Positions 1 through 6,346 are shown, numbered from the stretch's first letter. The stretch: DNA of 6,346 nucleotides from Anaerolineales bacterium UBA3905 (GCA_002391565.1 DGFH01000075.1:1-6346); one strand, 5' to 3'. The notes: a model not told the origin generated them from the letters alone. Numbers and translations: made by a program.

Positions 1-1
1 G

Positions 2-664
2 CTCAATGGCGCGCTGGAAATGACCTTGCATGCGCCTGAGGCGTTACCCGAGCAGCCGCGCCGCCTGCTCGAAGTCATGGCTGCGGAGAGTCGGCGCCTC
101 ACCCGCTTTGTGCAAACGATCCTGGACCTCTCGCGCCTGGAGGCAGGCAAGATCAAGTTGAATCCTGGGACGGTGGCCGTCAAACCGTTGCTGGCGCGCA
201 GCGTGGCGGTGACGCTGGGCGAGACCAATCGCCCCATTGTCTGGCGCACAGCGCCACGCATTCCCCCGGCGTGGGCCGATGAAGTGCACCTGGAACAGAT
301 CGTGCGCAACATCCTGAACAATGCCGACAAATACACGCCCCCTGGCAGTCCGGTGGAGATCGCTGTCAGTGAGGTCAGCGACGGCATTCAGGTCGACATC
401 ACCGATCACGGCCCAGGCATTCCAGCCTGGGCGCAACGGCAGATTTTTGAGCGCTTCTACCGCCAGCCAGACGCGGATGGCGGCGTTACGCCTGGCTGGG
501 GGCTTGGCCTCTACTTTGCCCGCGCCTTGACTGAAGCGCAAGGCGGGAAGCTGACGGTCGCGTCGCCAGTGCACGTCGATGCTCAATGTCCGGGCACACG
601 TTTCTCGATCCTGTTGCCGCTGGCAGAGACGCCCATGACGGAGGCTTGCATCAACAGTGATTGA
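2..664 (+). CDS. Sensor histidine kinase, C-terminal part (5' end outside window)
   Basis: This is the transmitter end of a membrane or cytosolic sensor kinase that would autophosphorylate a histidine and pass the phosphate to the regulator encoded next. The frame is open from base 2, and the codons before the first ATG (base 20) read LNGALE, continuous with a HisKA helix, so ATG20 is not the true start. Numbering from that ATG, residues 1-45 are the second HisKA dimerisation helix (ESRRLTRFVQTILDLSRLEAG). The HATPase_c domain follows: N-box NILNNADKYT near 97-106, D-box DHGPGIP at 129-135, F-box IFERFYR at 142-148, and G2 box GWGLGLYFA at 159-167. The phosphoacceptor H-box and any sensor domain lie upstream of the window, so the stimulus cannot be read. 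The ATP-binding residues look intact. The gene overlaps the regulator by 8 bp, the usual pairing of a cognate two-component system. Confidence 0.93.
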   Translation, partial: LNGALEMTLHAPEALPEQPRRLLEVMAAESRRLTRFVQTILDLSRLEAGKIKLNPGTVAVKPLLARSVAVTLGETNRPIVWRTAPRIPPAWADEVHLEQIVRNILNNADKYTPPGSPVEIAVSEVSDGIQVDITDHGPGIPAWAQRQIFERFYRQPDADGGVTPGWGLGLYFARALTEAQGGKLTVASPVHVDAQCPGTRFSILLPLAETPMTEACINSD

Positions 665-1364
665 CCTGTTGTTGATCGATGATGACAAAGCATTGACGGA
701 CTTGCTAGGCGCCTATCTGCGCGAGCGCGGCTTCAATGTCGTAGTCGCTCACGATGGCGCTGAAGGATTACGCAAGGCGCACGCCAGTCAACCCGCCCTG
801 GTGATCCTCGACGTCTCCATGCCGATGCGCAACGGCTGGTTTGTGCTCGAACGCCTTCGCGAATTGTCCGAGGTGCCAGTGTTGATGGTGACAGCGCATA
901 ATGAAGAAGAAAGTATTCTGCGCGGGTTTGCGTTGGGCGCCGACGATTACGTCACCAAGCCGTTCTCATTTGCCGAGCTGGTGGCGCGCGTTACGGCGAT
1001 CCTCAACCGCATCCGGCGTGCAGAAAGCAACCAGCAGTCGGTTCAGGTCTTTGGGGAGCTAACGATCGATCTGTCGGACAAGCGCGTCTGGCGTGGCAAC
1101 GAGATGATCCACCTGACGCCCACCGAGTTCAAACTGCTTGCTATTCTGATTCGACAAGCCGGGCGCGTGGTCACACAAGAGGAGCTGGTGCGCGAGGCGT
1201 GGGGAGAGGAATATCTGGAGGACATCGGGTACGTGCGACGCTATGTCTGGCACTTACGACGCAAACTCGAGGTTGATCCGGATAATCCGCGTTACATTCA
1301 CAACGACCGGGGCTATGGCTATCGCTTCGAACCAATGGTGATATTGCCAGCCACCGAACTTTAG
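657..1364 (+). CDS. OmpR/PhoB-family two-component response regulator
   Basis: This is a 235-aa cytoplasmic transcription factor, full length for the OmpR family. The receiver domain spans about residues 1-120, with acidic pocket D8/D9, phosphoacceptor D52 (in VILDVSMP), T79 and K101 (in YVTKPF), so all key phosphorylation residues are present. The winged-helix DNA-binding domain spans about 129-225, ending in the family-typical RGYGYRF hairpin; the recognition-helix region reads GYVRRYVWHLRRKLE. The start is GTG at 657. It is the only candidate that keeps the first beta strand (IDLLLIDDD), and an in-frame TGA at 636 blocks an earlier start. A GGAGG at 640-644 is 12 nt upstream, a little far, which fits translational coupling to the overlapping kinase gene. 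The overall look is KdpE/MtrA-like, but the regulon cannot be deduced. No separate promoter is evident, so it is probably cotranscribed with the kinase. Confidence 0.96.
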   Translation: MIDLLLIDDDKALTDLLGAYLRERGFNVVVAHDGAEGLRKAHASQPALVILDVSMPMRNGWFVLERLRELSEVPVLMVTAHNEEESILRGFALGADDYVTKPFSFAELVARVTAILNRIRRAESNQQSVQVFGELTIDLSDKRVWRGNEMIHLTPTEFKLLAILIRQAGRVVTQEELVREAWGEEYLEDIGYVRRYVWHLRRKLEVDPDNPRYIHNDRGYGYRFEPMVILPATEL

Positions 1365-1367
1365 GCG

Positions 1368-1404
1368 ACCAGCTGGTGCATGCGATGCACGCCTCATAAG
1401 GCGT
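1368..1404 (+). terminator. Tandem hairpins just after the response regulator; possible weak terminator
   Basis: Four bases after the regulator stop codon there is a perfect 10-bp palindrome ACCAGCTGGT (1368-1377). It runs into a hairpin with stem GTGCAT/ATGCAC and loop GCG (1376-1390), then a second hairpin with stem ACGCCT/AGGCGT and loop CATA (1389-1404). The sequence after it is ATTGTCAAA, so there is no proper U-run. It could be a weak intrinsic terminator or a 3'-end stabilising structure. Function is inferred only from position and pairing. Confidence 0.35.
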
Positions 1405-1418
1405 ATTGTCAAAGCAGC

Positions 1419-1437
1419 GCGTTGCTCAGAGCAGCGC
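1419..1437. terminator. Stem-loop in the convergent junction; possible bidirectional terminator
   Basis: The arms GCGTTGCT (1419-1426) and AGCAGCGC (1430-1437) can form an 8-bp stem with one G-U pair around a 3-nt loop. On the + strand it is followed by ACGCTTTCTC and on the - strand by GCTGCTTTGAC, so both sides have only short T tracts. It sits between two convergent transcription units, where a shared terminator would be expected. The U-tracts are weak, so the call is tentative. Confidence 0.35.
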
Positions 1438-1487
1438 ACGCTTTCTCAACATCCCCAATCCCAATTCTGACAACTGGTATTCATCCT

Positions 1488-1501
1488 GCATGGCGCCATG
1501 C
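1488..1501. repeat. Perfect 14-bp palindrome GCATGGCGCCATGC
   Basis: This sequence is exactly self-complementary, and it lies 14 bp downstream of the stop codon of the Ycf35/DUF1257 gene on the - strand. The flanks ACTGG (1473-1477) and CCAGT (1501-1505) can add partial outer pairing with a bulge. There is no T-run on either side, so it is not a textbook intrinsic terminator. It may be an mRNA 3'-end structure or a protein-binding site. Confidence 0.45.
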
Positions 1502-1515
1502 CAGTATGATCGCGT

Positions 1516-1890
1516 CTACGCCCAACGCCGCACCGTCATGCGAATGACGCGGTCGCGACCGGTTTGCTCCTCCACGAGGGCAAATCCAGCCGCCTCGACT
1601 TCATCCAACACCTTGTGGTAGGCGTAGCGCTGCTGGATGGCGTCGAGTTGCGTCCGGATCGTTGTCATCTGCATATCGTCGCCGATGGCCTCGTACAGCC
1701 CCTCGTCGGTCGGGCGGAAGGCGAACGTGGCGCCTTTGGTTTGCACCACCAACGGCGCCTGCCCCGAAAAGCCGCTCCACATATGCGTGTAGCGCTGATT
1801 CTCCTGATAACTCAACTTTAAATCGTCCAGTGCGCGCTTGATCAACGCCAACTCGCGTAACTCCGTCTTGATCCGTACAAACTTTGACAT
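1516..1890 (-). CDS. Ycf35 / DUF1257 family protein
   Basis: This is a small soluble protein of 124 aa with no signal peptide or membrane segment. The family resemblance is at both ends: the N-terminus MSKFVRIKTELRELALIKRAL matches the typical Ycf35 opening (M-S-x-F-x-x-I-K-T-x-hydrophobic, then a helix), and the C-terminal half has QQRYAYHKVLDEVEAAGF (87-103), an acidic VEEQ turn, and the terminal beta strand IRMTVRRW. Ycf35 is known as a conserved plastid and cyanobacterial reading frame, with bacterial DUF1257 relatives, and has no settled biochemical role. The start is ATG at 1890, because GGAGGA (from 1897-1902) sits 6 nt upstream. A longer frame to 1947 would add an Arg-rich 19-residue leader that lies across this SD site, and is unlikely. 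It is the last gene of the CBS-FAH-Ycf35 run, 65 bp after the FAH gene. The assignment rests on remembered family pattern, not a profile search. Confidence 0.8.
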   Translation of the reverse strand: MSKFVRIKTELRELALIKRALDDLKLSYQENQRYTHMWSGFSGQAPLVVQTKGATFAFRPTDEGLYEAIGDDMQMTTIRTQLDAIQQRYAYHKVLDEVEAAGFALVEEQTGRDRVIRMTVRRWA

Positions 1891-1896
1891 GATCTG

Positions 1897-1902
1897 TCCT
1901 CC
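1897..1902 (-). promoter_or_regulatory. Shine-Dalgarno site that fixes the Ycf35/DUF1257 start
   Basis: Read on the - strand this is GGAGGA within GGGGAGGA, 6 nt before ATG at 1890. It is a near-ideal ribosome-binding site and decides in favour of the 124-aa product over the 143-aa frame. Confidence 0.8.
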
Positions 1903-1955
1903 CCAGAATGAGCGACGTCGACGCCGCGACGCCGCCACGATGTGCACGGTTGCGC

Positions 1956-2858
<903 letters not shown>

Positions 2859-2864
2859 CGTGAG

Positions 2865-2900
2865 TCCTGTCAAGTTGTCCAGATTTCCTGTCTTGTCACC
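2865..2900. repeat. TCCTGTC direct repeats, 21-bp period, upstream of the FAH gene
   Basis: TCCTGTC occurs at 2865-2871 and again at 2886-2892, with TTGTC at 2875-2879 and 2893-2897. A spacing of 21 bp is two helical turns, as in tandem operator half-sites. The first copy overlaps the FAH ribosome-binding site. On the - strand I see a TTGACA at 2868-2873 but no matching -10 at a sensible distance, so a promoter here is not supported. A role as operator or as internal mRNA structure is speculative. Confidence 0.3.
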
Positions 2901-2926
2901 GCGAGCCGACTGATGCAGAGAGTGGA

Positions 2927-3355
2927 TCAGCGCGCAATGTAGTTTTCCAACTGGTCGATGATGAATTGCTGTTCCTGAATGATGAATTTCACCAGGTCAC
3001 CTTGTGAGATCATACCGATCAGTTGACCGCGTTCGAGCACGGGCAGATGGCGAATCCGCTCTTCGGTCATGATCGCCATACACTCGGCCACGCTCTGATC
3101 GGGCGCAACGGCGTGCACTGGCGAACTCATGATGGAGTGAACCAGCGTCTCGCGCGAGGTCTTCCCTTTGAGGACAACCTTGCGCGCATAATCGCGTTCG
3201 GATAGCATGCCAACGAGTTGCCCATCGTCAACGACTGCCAGCGCGCCGATCTCCTTCTCGCCCATCAAACGCAACGCCTCGAAGACGGTCTTGTCAGGCG
3301 TGATCGTCCAGACTGTGTAGCCTTTGCGGTCAAGAATTTGTTTGACGGTTGCCAT
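2927..3355 (-). CDS. Two-CBS-domain protein
   Basis: This is a stand-alone 142-aa cytosolic protein that is almost entirely a Bateman module, meaning a pair of CBS domains. CBS1 covers about residues 12-62 (ALAVVDDGQLVGMLSERDYARKV) and CBS2 about 76-126 (HLPVLERGQLIGMISQGDLVKF). The short helical tail (EQQFIIDQLENYI) is common in single-module bacterial CBS proteins. Such modules typically bind adenosine nucleotides (AMP, ATP, SAM or c-di-AMP) and control a partner protein; the aspartates in ERD (55) and QGD (120) sit where ribose contacts usually lie. The start is ATG at 3355, with GGAGGAG on the - strand (from 3364-3370) about 8 nt upstream. A promoter-like element lies 60-90 bp upstream, so this is probably the first gene of the CBS-FAH-Ycf35 run. 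The ligand and the regulated partner cannot be told from the sequence. Confidence 0.95.
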   Translation of the reverse strand: MATVKQILDRKGYTVWTITPDKTVFEALRLMGEKEIGALAVVDDGQLVGMLSERDYARKVVLKGKTSRETLVHSIMSSPVHAVAPDQSVAECMAIMTEERIRHLPVLERGQLIGMISQGDLVKFIIQEQQFIIDQLENYIAR

Positions 3356-3389
3356 GTTGTGATCTCCTCCGTGTTAGTGATGCCACAGG

Positions 3390-3406
3390 ACACAGCGCAT
3401 CTGTGT
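3390..3406 (-). promoter_or_regulatory. Hairpin at the expected 5' end of the CBS-gene mRNA
   Basis: The arms ACACAG (3390-3395) and CTGTGT (3401-3406) form a perfect 6-bp stem with a 5-nt loop. If transcription starts about 7 nt after the predicted -10 element (near 3410), this stem lies within the first 20 nt of the transcript. It could protect the 5' end of the mRNA or be a repressor-binding site. Only the inverted repeat is seen directly. Confidence 0.35.
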
Positions 3407-3416
3407 ATTGCGCCAC

Positions 3417-3446
3417 ATTGTACAGGATTCCACCCCAATTTGTCTT
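3417..3446 (-). promoter_or_regulatory. Putative sigma70-type promoter for the CBS-FAH-Ycf35 run
   Basis: Read on the - strand, a -10 TACAAT (3417-3422; one mismatch to TATAAT) is preceded by an 18-bp spacer and a -35 AAGACA (3441-3446; matches the GACA of TTGACA). It lies in the 129-bp gap after the epimerase stop and gives a leader of about 55 nt. It shares its -10 exactly with the element ahead of the PAS gene, which raises confidence somewhat. Confidence 0.45.
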
Positions 3447-3484
3447 GCTGCATCTTTCCACTTATCACCGGGTTGATTTCACAT

Positions 3485-4405
3485 CTAGGCAGACCTGGCG
3501 CCTGCACCGATCAACTCCGCCAACCCTGCCTGCAACTGCACCTGCGCTTGCCAGCCCAGCGCCTGCAGCCTGGCGCTGCTGCCTGCTGAATGCAGGATGT
3601 CGCCGGCGCGGGGCGGTGCATAGTGACGCCGCACCGGGTGCGATGTCACGGCGTCAAGCGCATCCAGCACGTCGTTGAGCGACACCGAGCAGCCGGTCGC
3701 CACGTGATACAGTTCACCCCATGTCAGAGCAGGATGTGTGGCGGCAAGCAAGTTAGCCCGCGCAACGTCGTGTACGGAGACAAAATCACGCGTCTGGCTG
3801 CCGTCGCCAAAGATCGTGCAGGGCTGCCCCTCGCGCACAGCGGCGCACCAGCGCGCCAGCACGCCGCTGTAAGGTGAGTCGGCGCGCTGGCGCGGGCCAT
3901 AGACGTTGAAGTAACGCAGCACGATGGTCTCCATGCCGTAGGCGTGCGCATAAAGTTGCACCCATTGTTCGGCCATCAACTTGCTGGCGGCATAAGGAAC
4001 GCGCGGCTGCACGGCGGCATTCTCGTCTTTGCGTCCGGGCAGATCGCCATAGACAGCGCACGTCGAGGCGAGCACGAAGCGGCGCACGCCGGCCCGACGC
4101 GCAGCATCGAGCACCGTCACCGTGCCCGTAGTGTTCACATGATAGGTGTGCAGCGGCGCCTGCAACGATTGCGGCGCACTGACTAAAGCCGCCAGGTGGA
4201 GCACGGCGTCGCAGCCGGCAACCGCTGTAGCCACGATTTCCGGGTCGGTGACATCGCCGGCGATGAACTCTATCGTCTTGGGGAGATTGGCGCGGTCGCC
4301 ACTTGACAGGTCATCCAGCACGCGCACACCATAACCAGCCGCAACGGCAGCCTCTGCCGTATGCGAACCGATGAAACCTGCGCCGCCTGTGATGAGAATC
4401 TGCAT
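3485..4405 (-). CDS. NAD-dependent sugar-nucleotide epimerase (GalE-like extended SDR)
   Basis: This is a 306-aa cytosolic enzyme of the extended short-chain dehydrogenase/reductase family, most like UDP-glucose or UDP-N-acetylglucosamine 4-epimerases. The Rossmann glycine motif TGGAGFIGS is at residues 6-14, and D31 (in VLDDLSSG) should bind the NAD ribose. The catalytic set is S114/T115 (ASTCAVYGD), Y138 and K142 (YAASK). Substrate-side hallmarks are RYFNVYGPRQ (164-173) and GDGSQTRDFVSVHDVA (200-215). Length is normal for the family and no key residue is missing. I chose ATG at 4405, because GAGGA (from 4410-4414) is 4 nt upstream and translation begins right at the first beta strand. An earlier in-frame ATG at 4441 overlaps the PAS stop codon as ATGA but lacks a clear SD site; it would add 12 residues. 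The product likely feeds polysaccharide or glycoconjugate synthesis, but the exact sugar is not readable. Confidence 0.94.
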   Translation of the reverse strand: MQILITGGAGFIGSHTAEAAVAAGYGVRVLDDLSSGDRANLPKTIEFIAGDVTDPEIVATAVAGCDAVLHLAALVSAPQSLQAPLHTYHVNTTGTVTVLDAARRAGVRRFVLASTCAVYGDLPGRKDENAAVQPRVPYAASKLMAEQWVQLYAHAYGMETIVLRYFNVYGPRQRADSPYSGVLARWCAAVREGQPCTIFGDGSQTRDFVSVHDVARANLLAATHPALTWGELYHVATGCSVSLNDVLDALDAVTSHPVRRHYAPPRAGDILHSAGSSARLQALGWQAQVQLQAGLAELIGAGARSA

Positions 4406-4437
4406 AGCATCCTCGACGAAAAGGTTATGTCTACCCA

Positions 4438-6180
4438 TCATGCAGCAACGCCCATTTTCGACAAGGCAGCAGGGGCATCGATCTCTTCGATTGACACCAG
4501 CACTCGATCCAGCGTCTCTTCGTGTCCTGGCGCCGCCGACCAGTGCAAGCGCACATGAATGTGTTCGCCAGTCAAACGCTGATTGACGCCCTCCCAGGTA
4601 AAGGTTGTGCGCCCTTCAGCTATCCAGGTGAGTTCTTCAGTGAAGAGAGGATAGCCTTCCGCCGGCACCAGGCGATCCAGCCCGGCAAGCAACTCATCGC
4701 GCGTGCGGGCGGCATAAAGCGCCAGGCTGGCGCGATTGAACGCCAACATTTTCACCTGCGCCAACGCCATTGCCACAAACTCGGTGTGTTGGGCAAAATA
4801 GGTGCGGAAATCGGTGACGCCTTGCCGGCGCAACGCGTCGATCGCCTGCTTCACTGCCGAGAAATCCTGTTCCCATAACGAGATAGGCGAATTCTCGAAC
4901 AATTCCCGGTAGCGCGCTTCGCTATCGTGGCGCGCCTGTTCAGCGGCTTTGCGTTGCGATATATCCTCAACAACGGCGATAAAATACTTGGGCTGGTTGC
5001 CGTAGTCATGCGCCAGCGACACAGTGCGGTTAACCCACACGATGGCGCCATCTTTGCGGATGTTCCGCTTTTCGATGCTGTAGGTGGCGCGCTCTCCTGC
5101 CAGGAGCGAGCGCATCAGCTCATTTTCTAAAGTAATTTCGTCAGGATGGGAAAGCTGTTGCACACTCATCGATAAGAGTTCACTGGCAGTGTAGCCAAAG
5201 ATGGCGCAGAGTTTCTGATTGACGCGCAAATAACGTCCATCCAGGCTGACATGCGCCAACCCAACCGCCGCCTGCTCAAAGGTGGAGCGGACGCGTTCAT
5301 CGTTCTCGCGCATGGTGGCCTCGAAGTAACGCCGATCCGAGATGTCGCGGGCGATCGCAGCGGCGCCAACAACCCGCCCCTGATCGTCATGAATCGGATA
5401 AAGGCTGATGGCGACCTCAATCTCACGGCCATCTTTGTGACGGCGCTGCGTCTCGAACTGTTCGGTCTGATAACCATCGCGCACGCGTTGCAGCAACTGC
5501 AACATCTCATGGAAGTGCGCCGCATCCATGACTTGTGCAATCGAGCGTCCGACGATTTCGCGCGCGGTGTAGCCATAGATGCGCTCAGCAGCTTTATTCC
5601 ATGTCTGGATGATGCCATCGAGCGTCATGCTCGTGATAGCATCTGCCGACGATTCGACAATCGCCGCCAGAAAACGGTGCGATGTTTCCGTCTGGCGCCG
5701 TTCGATGTAACGCCCCACACGTTTGGCGATCTCGTTGATCAGACTACGTTCTTCGCGCAAGAACGGCCCTTCATCGGCTGGCGGATGGGGCGTCAGGTAG
5801 CCAACCGTTACCGTGCCAACCTGCTTGCCCTGCACCACGATCATGCTCGACTGCTGCCAGGGCGTTTCCTGAAAGTTGGGGCTGACGTAGATTTGCCCGC
5901 TGATGAGCAGGCGCGCACAGGCGTCATCGGCATAGTGCCAGCCCAAAGGCAGCAACGCCACCAACTCGACAAAGTATTCCTCCGGCGCTGTACGCGGCTG
6001 ATCCGCCAGATAGGACTCACGATAGAGCGTCGATAATTCCTTGACGCGCTCCGCTAACCGGTGCGAGTCCGACGCAGCATCAGGAGCAAGCGGTTCGACA
6101 TGCGCCAGTGTCGCCTCTAACTCGGCGACGCGCGCGCGCAGGAGATCAACTTCAGCTTGCAGTGATGTCGTCTGTGGCAT
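4438..6180 (-). CDS. PAS-repeat sensor protein with GAF-like module and no output domain
   Basis: This is a 580-aa soluble sensory protein without transmembrane segments. In order: an N-terminal coiled coil (about 1-55); a GAF-like module (about 56-160) of a type often found ahead of PAS domains, containing LLPLGWHYADDACARLLISG, NFQETPWQQS and EGPFLREERSLINEIAKRVGR; PAS 1 (about 166-284, with DGIIQTWNKAAERIYGYTAREIVG and a PAC end AIARDISDRR); PAS 2 (about 290-410, ending VVEDISQRKAAEQ); and an unusual PAS 3 (about 420-567, ELFENSPISLWEQDFSAVKQAIDALRRQGVTDF, ending DRVLVSIEEI). After this only 13 residues remain. There is no histidine-kinase, GGDEF, EAL or HTH domain, although proteins with this architecture normally continue into one. 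The start is ATG at 6180, with GAGGA (from 6190-6194) 9 nt upstream. The gene precedes the epimerase by 32 bp and is probably cotranscribed with it. Ligands are unknown; PAS domains may bind heme, flavin or small molecules. Confidence 0.93.
   Translation of the reverse strand: MPQTTSLQAEVDLLRARVAELEATLAHVEPLAPDAASDSHRLAERVKELSTLYRESYLADQPRTAPEEYFVELVALLPLGWHYADDACARLLISGQIYVSPNFQETPWQQSSMIVVQGKQVGTVTVGYLTPHPPADEGPFLREERSLINEIAKRVGRYIERRQTETSHRFLAAIVESSADAITSMTLDGIIQTWNKAAERIYGYTAREIVGRSIAQVMDAAHFHEMLQLLQRVRDGYQTEQFETQRRHKDGREIEVAISLYPIHDDQGRVVGAAAIARDISDRRYFEATMRENDERVRSTFEQAAVGLAHVSLDGRYLRVNQKLCAIFGYTASELLSMSVQQLSHPDEITLENELMRSLLAGERATYSIEKRNIRKDGAIVWVNRTVSLAHDYGNQPKYFIAVVEDISQRKAAEQARHDSEARYRELFENSPISLWEQDFSAVKQAIDALRRQGVTDFRTYFAQHTEFVAMALAQVKMLAFNRASLALYAARTRDELLAGLDRLVPAEGYPLFTEELTWIAEGRTTFTWEGVNQRLTGEHIHVRLHWSAAPGHEETLDRVLVSIEEIDAPAALSKMGVAA
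4439..4441 (-). other. Alternative epimerase start in an ATGA overlap with the PAS stop codon
   Basis: On the - strand the PAS stop TGA (4440-4438) overlaps an ATG (4441-4439) as ATGA, and a second ATG follows directly. Both are in frame with the epimerase. Such overlaps are classic sites of translational re-initiation. No SD site precedes it, and the extra residues (MMGRHNLFVEDA) do not belong to the Rossmann fold, so I rank it below ATG 4405. Confidence 0.35.
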
Positions 6181-6255
6181 GATGACGCATCCTCGCTAAC
6201 CAGCCTGCCCTAAGAACCCCATAGAAGTTACGCAGTGCGTCCTATCTAGCAAGCT

Positions 6256-6284
6256 ATTGTACTGCCATTTCAAGAAATTGTCCG
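6256..6284 (-). promoter_or_regulatory. Putative sigma70-type promoter for the PAS-epimerase unit
   Basis: On the - strand a -10 TACAAT (6256-6261) is preceded by a 17-bp spacer and a -35 CGGACA (6279-6284), which matches four of six consensus bases (GACA). The predicted leader is about 70 nt. The surrounding bases are AT-rich compared with the genes. The rest of the gap (6285-6346) holds no gene that I can support; it includes a short palindrome GCAATTGC at 6322-6329. Confidence 0.5.
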
Positions 6285-6346
6285 ATTTTTCGACGCGAGC
6301 CAGGTCTACTTCACGTTTGGGGCAATTGCGCCGCACCAGTCACGCC

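Noticed and set aside
44..688. 214-codon open frame on the - strand opposite the histidine kinase
   Set aside because: It is antisense to intact kinase motifs, shows no domain pattern and is rich in Arg and Ala, as expected from a shadow frame.
1911..1937. CGACG-rich run between the FAH and Ycf35 genes as a possible repeat array
   Set aside because: The copies of CGACG are irregularly spaced and too few to call a repeat. Local GC bias explains them.
1891..1947. Longer Ycf35 N-terminus with an Arg-rich leader (MHIVAASRRRRRSFW)
   Set aside because: The leader is read from the intergenic gap and covers the GGAGGA ribosome-binding site of the internal ATG, which matches the normal family start. 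The Arg run comes from the CGACG-rich gap.
3423..3484. Possible terminator after the epimerase (ATCA...TGAT stem)
   Set aside because: The stem is only 4 bp and is not followed by a T-run on the - strand.
5251..6036. 261-codon open frame on the + strand opposite the PAS gene
   Set aside because: It lies wholly antisense to a clearly recognisable GAF-like/PAS protein, has no recognisable domain, and is of the kind that GC-biased codon use commonly leaves open on the opposite strand.
6181..6255. Riboswitch or structured leader ahead of the PAS gene
   Set aside because: Only a 4-bp stem (ACGC/GCGT) is visible, and no known riboswitch core is recognisable.

Overview
The window is a GC-rich stretch (roughly 58-60% by eye) of bacterial chromosome or metagenomic contig. 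It has seven protein genes and no RNA gene, CRISPR array, insertion sequence or phage gene that I can see. Several things fit a Chloroflexota-type bacterium: an OmpR-type two-component pair, a PAS-rich sensor with a non-canonical GAF-like module, an AraD1-type fumarylacetoacetate-hydrolase-fold enzyme, a Ycf35/DUF1257 protein and purine-rich Shine-Dalgarno (SD) sites. That placement is an inference from overall character, not a proof.

Layout. At the left edge, on the + strand, lie the C-terminal part of a sensor histidine kinase (its start is outside the window) and an OmpR/PhoB-type response regulator that overlaps it by 8 bp. They converge on a 151-bp junction (1365-1515) rich in hairpins. 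All other genes are on the - strand. Read in their own direction these are: a 580-aa PAS-repeat sensor with no output domain (6180-4438); an NAD-dependent sugar-nucleotide epimerase (4405-3485); a two-CBS-domain protein (3355-2927); an FAH-fold AraD1-like enzyme (2858-1956); and a Ycf35/DUF1257 protein (1890-1516).

Probable transcription. Two promoter-like elements with the same TACAAT -10 and a GACA-ending -35 are visible, one ahead of the PAS gene and one ahead of the CBS gene. I therefore read the - strand as two units, PAS-epimerase and CBS-FAH-Ycf35. No convincing terminator separates them, so read-through is possible. Every - strand gene has a recognisable SD site, and these sites favour shorter starts than the longest reading frame for the epimerase, the FAH enzyme and the Ycf35 protein.

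How the genes may work together. The kinase/regulator pair is a conventional phosphorelay. The PAS protein can sense or bind partners but cannot signal by itself, so it probably acts through another protein or is a remnant of a larger kinase or cyclase. The epimerase would supply a sugar nucleotide for surface polysaccharide or glycoconjugates. CBS, FAH and Ycf35 form a compact cassette (gaps of 68 and 65 bp) that may link adenylate-type sensing to a sugar-acid catabolic enzyme, but no sequence evidence fixes a shared function. I found no clearly new system. The points most worth a second look are the output-less PAS sensor and the Ycf35 homologue in this setting.
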